From contig JAEYYB010000004.1 in the NCBI GenBank assembly GCA_023430975.1, forward strand, positions 1-35,595: 35,595 bases of DNA. Reading direction: 5' to 3'. Each line of letters opens with the position of its first letter. Within the stretch, counting starts at the first letter, position 1. This document shows, one piece after another, positions 15,901 through 24,900 of this stretch. The position numbers were made by a program, and so were the translations under genes. Source of the stretch: Bacillota bacterium. Its GTDB lineage: Bacteria > Bacillota > Clostridia > Acetivibrionales > DSM-2933. The notes under the pieces are model-generated. The model was given only the letters and a program-made list of their open reading frames with translations, was not told where the DNA came from and made no database searches.

Positions 15901-18900
15901 GCTTTCTGTTACAGGCTCGGTATACAATGCAGGATATATTGAAACCGATAAGCCGTTTTTGGTAGGATTTTATGTTGATGGTATTTACAAAGACTATGTA
16001 AAAATTACTGATAAAATAAAACCGGGAGAAACTAAAAAGATTAGTTTTAAATGGAAAAACACAGTAGGAAACCACATGCTAACCATTATAGCCAATGATA
16101 TGGGGCATCCTGTGGATGAGGCAGACTTTGACAATAACCAGCTAAGCAGGCCCGTAGATACCAAGACTGCTTTATTCCCCAATCTTAAGGTAACGGAAGC
16201 TAAATGGCTTGGGAATGAAGAAGGCATCCTTGACTGGAATGAGGAAGTTAATCTTACTGTTACTGTAGAAAACAATGGAGCTTCTAAGTCCGGCAAGTTC
16301 TCAGTTGCACTGTTTGAAGACGGTGAACTTATAAAAAACCAGACGGTTAACAGTTTGTCACAGTATGAAGGATCAAATAAAGCAACCCTGACATTTAAAT
16401 TGAATACTTTTAAAGAAGGTATTCATAAATACAAGGTTGTTGCAGACGGCCCGATACCACATATAGTTGAAGGCGATAAGACTGATAACGCAAAGGAAAT
16501 TACAACTCCCAAGATCAGGTTCAGATACCCTGATCTTAAGGTGGAAAAACTTACCTGCAATCCGGAGGACGGCAACTTACAGCCCGGACAGCCGATAGTT
16601 ATAACCGCTTCCATACTAAACAGCGGTTATGCAGCAGTAAATAAAGGGTTTAAGGTTAGTTTCTATGCCGATGATGCCTATATAGGTACAAAGGAATATA
16701 CAGGGTTGGCTGCTGGACAGAGCAGTTTCGTGTCGTTGTCATGGAACAGACCTGTTCCGGAGACTCAGTATATTGAAGCAGTAGTGGATGAAGGGAATGA
16801 AATAAATGAAGCAAGTGAAGACAACAACAGTACAAGGTTTATATACTCCAAATTGAATGTACTTATTCCAGACCTGGTTATTGAGGATATAGAAAACAGT
16901 TCTGGAAATGGAACCGTAGGTTTTGGAGATACCGTTACAAGCACAATCAGACTTAAAAATAAGGGAAATGCTGCAATAAATAAGCCTTTTACAACTACTT
17001 TGTATATAAATGAAAAGCTTGTCGGAAGCTTTGTTTTATCCAAATCGATGCAGCCTGGGGATACAGCATCCGGGGTTATAACCTGGAGTGCTGTATATAT
17101 GCCCACAATAACGGCTTACAAAATGACAGCCTATGCAGATGCTTACGGCAGTGTTTATATCAAGGATAGAAACAACGCAAAATATACAAAAGACTATAAA
17201 GTAAATGGAGTATTAAACCTTAAAGCGGATAAACTTAATGATGCTTATACCCTAGAGGAAAAACCTTTGATAGGTGTAGCCGTTACCTCTACCGATGAAC
17301 CATGGAGGCCGCTTGGAAAGAAAGAGAGTGTTACCGCTTCAGTTTATATGTATGAGGCGGCTGACGGGGAAGAAGGACCTAAACCTGAGGCTCTTAAGTT
17401 TGTGAAGGAAATGAGTTATAACCTGACGGAAGGAAAATTCCAGTACAGGGTTAACACCAAAGACACGGACAGCAAGCTTTCTCCGGGTATATACAGTGCA
17501 GTTATATCTGTATCAGATGGTTCGGAGCAAAAGAGTATCATAGTACCTTTAAGATTTATTGAAGACTACAATGTAACAGTAAACACGTTAAAGGAGACTT
17601 TTGGCCCTGATGAGCCTATTGCTGTATCAGGTCTTGTAACCCATAAGGACGGAACGCCAATTCAGGGTGCAGATGTGACTATTACCATTGTAGGTGAAGA
17701 GGAATGGAAGGCTGATGTTAAGGCTGATGAAAAAGGGAAATTTAATTATCTCTTCCAGCTTGATGAAGGCTATGGCGGAAGCTATTCATTAAAGGCAGGT
17801 GCAAAGGTAAACGGTGCTGTAAAGGCAAGTGATCCGGCAGTATTCTATGTTGAAGGACTTTTGGTAAAGACAAGTAAAAAGACTGAGCTTAATGCCGGAT
17901 ATGATACCCAAATACCCGTTACAATAGGAAATGTGGGTACGCTTCCTTTAACAGGCGTTAAATTAAGTAAAAAATGGCTTACCGGCGGTGATGGAATGAC
18001 AGCACAAATCGCCGGAGATGTCCCTGATAAAATAGAAGCAGGTAAGAGTACTGATGTTATGCTTCATGTGGATTTCAATGAATCTGTTACTCCCGGCGCC
18101 AAGTACCTGGAGTTTACAGTAAATAGTAACGAAGGCTACAGCAAGTCGGTAACCTTTGAAGTATATGCAGTTAAGGCAGTAGCAATCCAAAGGGTTGAGG
18201 TATTGGCCGGGCAGGATGATAAAAACGGAGGTATAACCAAAAACGAAGTAAATGCTTCGCTTATGCCTGGAGATACGGTAACTCAGCTCATGCGAATCAC
18301 AAATACAGGTACGGCACCAATTAAGAATATAGAAGTTATTGGACCTGAAAAGCTGCCTTGGGTATTTATAACAACTTCAGGGGCCGATTTGGTGCTTCCA
18401 TTGAACAAAGGTGTATCATTAAGGGATAAAAATGGTCAAGCAGTAGTGAATGTCAATATATCTCCTGATGAATATGTCCAAAACGGTGTATACAATGATG
18501 TAATTACCATTAAGTCCAATGGGGGAACTACCCGGATACCTATAAATGTTTATGTAGGGGCTTCAAGCATTGGTACCGTCGTAATACAAACTTTGGATCA
18601 GGATTCGTACCTTGTGGATAATGCGAAGGTAGAGCTTGTAGGGCCTATGACAAATAAAGGGCTGCAAAAGGTAAAATCCGAGCTTTATTTGCCGGTAGAG
18701 GATAAGGACTCCACCTTCAAATTTGAGAACATCCCTGCAGGGGTTTATACACTAAAGGTTGAGGCTCCTTATTATAAAACCCTTGAGACCAGCTTTGAGG
18801 TACCTGCCGTAATAGACTTTGAGCCGCAGAAGGTAAAGCTGGAAACAATGCCGTTCTCCTTCCAGTGGAATGTAGAAACAATAAAAGAGGCTGAGAACAC

Positions 18901-21900
18901 AGAAGGTCAGCTTACTGAGCCTGTTATAGAAGCGCTTTTAGGACCTGCACCTATAGTACCGAAGCTTGTGAGCAATGTTCCGGGTTATGAGATTTACACA
19001 AGCCAGATGTTAAAAAACATGTTTGCTATTGTAGCCATAAAGAATCAATCGGTGTTTGAATCGGTCTATAATGTAGAGGCAGAGCTTATCTACAATGATC
19101 AAACACTGCCCGACGGCTATGCAGTGCTTGATAAGGGAGCTTTAAACAGCAAGACCCTTCAGCTTGGAGACTTTAAAGCCGGAGAAATAAAAGACTTCAA
19201 AATATACATAGATGATCTTAAGATCTATGACATAGCGACTGTTGAAGCTACCGAAGAGGCTGGCATATACCTTGTCAAGGTACCTGCTGAAGTGACTCAA
19301 AGACAATTTGATTACTGGATAAAAGGCCAAAACGATGTTTTAGGAAGTTATATTTCTAAGCTTTCATATGATGCTGCAAAACAGACATTTAAAATAAGAT
19401 ACAGTGACGGAGAGGACAACAAGTACCCTGACACCAGCGTAAAGATTCCAAAGTTCTATGGCAGAAACTACAAATTCAGTCTTTCATTGCTTCTTAAAGG
19501 GACAAGGACCAACGAATACGGACATGAAGAACCTGTCACATTGAAAGTTCCTGTAAGGGTGTTCTTCAAGCCGTTCGACATGTGGTGCCAAGGTTTGGAT
19601 GATTATGATGAAAGTGATGTAGCGATAAAGGCGGCATTTAACCCCGAAAGAATGAAGCATCGTGAGCCCCTTACTTATTACTTAAGCAAAAGCTTTATTG
19701 ATTCTATAGGAATGAATACTCCGGATGAACCTGAAAAGATGGGTGAAGCCCTTGGAAGCTTTGAGTTCTCACAGGGTGCTGTTCAGTCTGATGAGGTTTT
19801 CGGAACCGATTTTGTACTCTTCAATCCATCTAAGTTGGATGAAATAAGTGATGCAAGCCTGGAACTCATAATTACGGACAAGGAACTCTCAAGTGACGGA
19901 AGACTGCCTGAGGGAGCAAAGCTTCTCAATAAGTACTTTAATATTTACTGCAGCCAAAACGTGGAAGATGAAGATGGAAATACTGCCACGAGCACAACAC
20001 AAACAGATATGGTATATATTGATTCATTAGCTCCAAATTCAGGAGAAGAAGTAAGCTTCAGACTCCAGAGAAAGACCGATAAAATGGACTATGACCAAGA
20101 CCCGGGTAATGGTATAGGAAAGACATACATATACGTAAGGTACAACTTTAAAAAGGGCAGTGATACTATAAGCGGAGTATCAAAGCCAAGAATTGTTGAA
20201 ATTGAGCCGCCTTCAAAGATTTATCTGAGCTATGAGTTTGAAAAAGTTTCAGACACTATCTATGAAATAACTGCAAAGGCGACCAATGCAGGTTTGGGTA
20301 AATCCAGGGGATTAAAGCTGCTGCCTCCAAGAATAAGAAGCTCTGAAAATGTAAACATACTGGGAGGAAAAGTCGGAAACGGAGCCTGGGATTATAATGT
20401 AACATGCCTGCAGTTGGGAGATATTTTGCCAGGGGAGACGGTTACTGCAAAATACAGGATTTCAACCACGGGTTCTATTGATCTTGCTCAAAGTACAAGC
20501 TTTGAGGTCATAGAGCAAAAGTCATCAGGAAAAATTGTAATTACTCCTTTAAAGTTCGACAAAGTTACAGGTTCGGGCGAATTCATGGAGCTTGAAAGAC
20601 AGCTGGAGCGGCTTAAGGGCAACATGGGTGTACTTATCGACAAAAATACGGATGACCTTGCAAGGGCTATGACAGAGACTATGGAGTATGTAAAAGACCT
20701 TGATGCCACCAGGAGATTTTCGGCAGTTTTGGATCTTATGAACGTAGCGTTCGGTTCTATTTACAGCGGCGTTAATATGCTTTTAAGCCTCAATGATTTT
20801 GCCAAATCTGCTTCAAACAGTGCACTTAAAATAGGTGATGCGGCTGACAGCGTCAGGGTTGCGAGTAGCATTGGAAACAGCCGAATAATTGAAAATGTAA
20901 ATAAGGCACTTAAGATAATTAATACTGTTTCCGATGTTGCAAATAAAATCGGAACCGCAGCAAGTATTTACCAAAATATAAGGAACCTGCTGGATGAAGT
21001 GGAGAACGAATTATATAATAAGTATATCCAGGAGTCAGTAACAAAGATATCGGATGTTACCAAGAACTTGTCTGATTTCGAAGTGGTTTCGGAAAGTCAG
21101 GCGGAAGATCTTTACAGGTATATTATGGACAGGATACGAGATGATAGAACCATTGTACAGCAACCTGAAGCAATATATGTACCGGAAAGGCTTGTGCAGG
21201 CTTGGGAGAATGAAACCGGCAACACTCTCGGACATTCAGAAAGTGCTACGCTTTATGTTTCAGGAAATAATACTATTATTACCGAAAGAAGCTATAATTC
21301 ATGGAGTAATAGGGTAGAAACCGGTTATACCGATTCAGATGTCGGAAGTTCACAATTAGTCAGCTTAAGCGAAAGTTTTACAGATATAAGAAAAGACATT
21401 GACAGAAGTGAGAACATCTTAATGAGAGTTAATGAGAATGCCGGTTACTATACTGATGGAAGCACAGCTAGGCAATTGGATCCTGAAATGATAAGAGACA
21501 TAAATAATTCACCAAATTATGATGGTATCTATAAGGATGGAAATACGGTTTACATTACAAAGGATTACATTAACAGCTGGAAGCTAAAGAATGCGGCACA
21601 GCCTGCTGAACCGAATGTTATAGAAAGGCCGTACAAGGAAGGAAATGTTATCTATGTGCCGGAGAGCTGGTGGGGAAAACCCGATATAAGTGTTTCAGGT
21701 TCGGGTGAAGTTATTGAAATAAAGACCAGTATTGAACCCAAGCTCGAAAATGTAAAATCAACTGTTAATGCTGTAGATGATAGTGCTGAGAGAAGAAAAA
21801 GAGTTTCAGAAGGCATTGATAATTATATGGGACTCTTAGACAGCACACTGTCTTACTGCAACAGTCTTATTGATCTCAAAAATGCCTTACAGAACATTGA

Positions 21901-24900
21901 AAACGTAAGGTACAACCTTGATGATTTCATAGGTGAAGCAGACAGTGCACTGCAACAAGCCCTTGATTCGGCAACTGAAACTAAAGATGAAGCAGAAACC
22001 GAACCTCAAGAGGATGAAGAGGAAGAGGATAATTATGAAAATGTATACTCCGTATTGTTTACAGGAGATGCACAGAGGGATGCGGAAAATGCATTAATGG
22101 AAAACCTTAGAGCAACCGGCAGCCTTGATAAACTTGACAGCGATACCTTAAAGGTAGCACACCACGGAGGCAGGGATTCAACACAAACGGAGTTTTTACA
22201 AAATGTAACCCCTGATGAATCTGTGATTTCTGTAGGAGAGGTAAATAACTATGGACATCCTCATGACGAAACACTTTCGAGGCTTGAGGCATCAGGGACA
22301 ACCACTTATATGACTGATGAGAACGGTAATGTTGAGACTTATATATACAATAATGCTACAAACCGATTGGCAGCCAAGGTTTCATTCCTTGATGTGGACC
22401 AGGGAGATTGTATACTGATAGAAGCCGGCGGAAACAGCATGCTTATAGATGCCGGTTCGGGGAAAGGGAGATATCCTTTGACAAATGCTGACTTTAGCAG
22501 AATTGACGCTATAGACAACTTAAAATACCTTGTGGTTACACACCCGGATTCAGATCACTATAACTATTTAAACAAGAGGCTGTTCCTGCAGAACGGCAAC
22601 CCTATAAATGTTACAGGTAATGTATTCATACCTATGGTTGATAATGCGATTACAAGTGATACCTATAATCAGTTTGAAAGGAATATTAAAACCAGATATG
22701 AAGGCAAGTATGTAGAAGTTGGAAGTAATATGACAGGAAGAACATTTAGCCTTGACGACCAGGGAGAAATCAGCTTTGAGATACTTGGGCCTGTAAGAAA
22801 CTTCTATGCTACACAATCAAATAAGGCAGAGAAGAGCAATAACTCATCCATTATTTTAAAAATGATTTATACTCCTAAAAGTCTAGGTACAGGAGATGAT
22901 TCAAGCAACAAAATCAGGGTAGTTACCCACTACACTGTCATGGAAAACGGAAGAGCTTCCCAGAGAGAAAACATAAGGGATATTGTCAATATGGGAACAA
23001 TCAGCAATAAGGGCATCAGCGATTTGGTAAGCAGGCAGCAGGAGAACAGCAGTATATTATTAAACAGGGATAATTTCCAAAGTATTCTCGATAATGGGTT
23101 AGGCAGCATGCAGGATCTGAATGTAAATGATAATGAAGCAGTAAGGAAGGCGCTTTATACAGCACTTGCAAGAATGGTTGAAAATCAAAGGAAAGCTTCA
23201 TCAAGTAGTGCACCGGAAGGTACCTATGCAATGGAAGATTCGATTGATATACAGGGAAGATTGAACGGTATAATGGGCGGCATGCCGGAGAACTCCTACG
23301 AGAGAACTAAATATATAATAAAAGCCTTTTTGGAAATGGAGCTTTACAATGTTTTAACTACCAACAGCATGTATGAGGCATATGAGCAATATCTTATAGG
23401 AGACCACAATTATGATGAGGCTTTTGAAGATATTGACGGCTATGATTTGAGTGTAAGTCCTGATTTAAAGCTCAGAAAAGAATATATCAATAAGGATATA
23501 GGTAATTTAAAACAGCTTTCCGATGCTATGATCGAGCATTCAATTGATATCGTCAGAGGGTATATTTCAGGAGGCGATACACCTTCGTATTATCCCACAG
23601 ACGTACTTGTAAGGTACTTTAAAGACCTTAATGATCAGATTGAGTCCATTGCAGGAACCAAAGTTGATCCGTACACAGGCTTTGGAAAATACAAGAATGT
23701 AAATATTATAAACAGTAACGGAGATGAGGTGCACCCAGAGAACAAGGATCTCAGTATTATGAACGATAAGTACCTGAAATTATTAAAGGATACGGGAAAA
23801 GGATACGAGGTCATCTCAGACAGGGCAAACTTTAATGTGACAAAGGTTTCTGTATACGCAGTAAATGCATTATTATTGCAGCCTTATAACACAATTATGG
23901 GCTTACATCCTATCGGTGCACTTATATCAATGGTACCTTCTTACGGATATGATCTTTTGGTGGACGCAATGAACACCACCGAAAGAAGCATTTACAACAC
24001 CGAGGTTACAGCGACTCAAAATATTGCGAGAAGTCTTGCCAATATGGTGGTAGGAACCGGGCTTTCCTATACAAGAAGTCTTGGAATTGCAGAGGCTGCC
24101 AATAATGTTATTACCAATGTAGATATCTGGAGAAAGATTGACCCGCCGCTGCCTGTTGATGTAGTGAGTATTTCAGTGCCTGATGTTACTGTTACAAATC
24201 AGGAAAATGAAGGCACAGGGGAAGCTGTTTTAGTACTTAAGAACTCTCATACAGGGGATGTGTCGGCACTTGTAAATATGGATGTCTTCGGAGGAAAAAT
24301 GCTTTATGGAAGCTTCGTATCAGAGCCGATATCTATTAAGCCCGGTGAAACAGTTGAAATAAAAGTACCGTTTACAGTACAGCGTTCAACACTTACGGAT
24401 ATTTCCGGTTATAGAAGCGTATTCTCAATAAAGTTGTCGGAGCCTGGAACCATGACTGTTGGAGATCCTAAAGGACCGTATATAGCCCATTTCTTCGCAG
24501 GAAATGACAAGCAGGTAGCTTCATTAAGAAAGAACATAAAGGTTGTACAACCAATGGGCAGAAGCATAAAAGCAGGGGAAGAGGATGTGAGAGAATATGT
24601 TCCCGGCTTAGGTGTCAAGGAGTTGAGGCTCCTGGTTGCAGCAAAGAATCCATCCAAGTTGGAGCTGCATGTGTATGATAAATTTGGAAAACATGTAGGA
24701 TTAAGCGGAGAAAGCTATGAAAACAATATTTCCAATTGCGAAGTAAGTTCATTAATAAATAACAATGACATGCTGGTTATAATGAATCCGGATAACGGAC
24801 CATTAAGGATTGTAGTAAAGCTTCCGGAGGGCGAAGAGGAACAGGATTACTCCTTGGAGATTGTAGAACTTGGTAATATCGGTTCGGTGCCAGATGTGGA

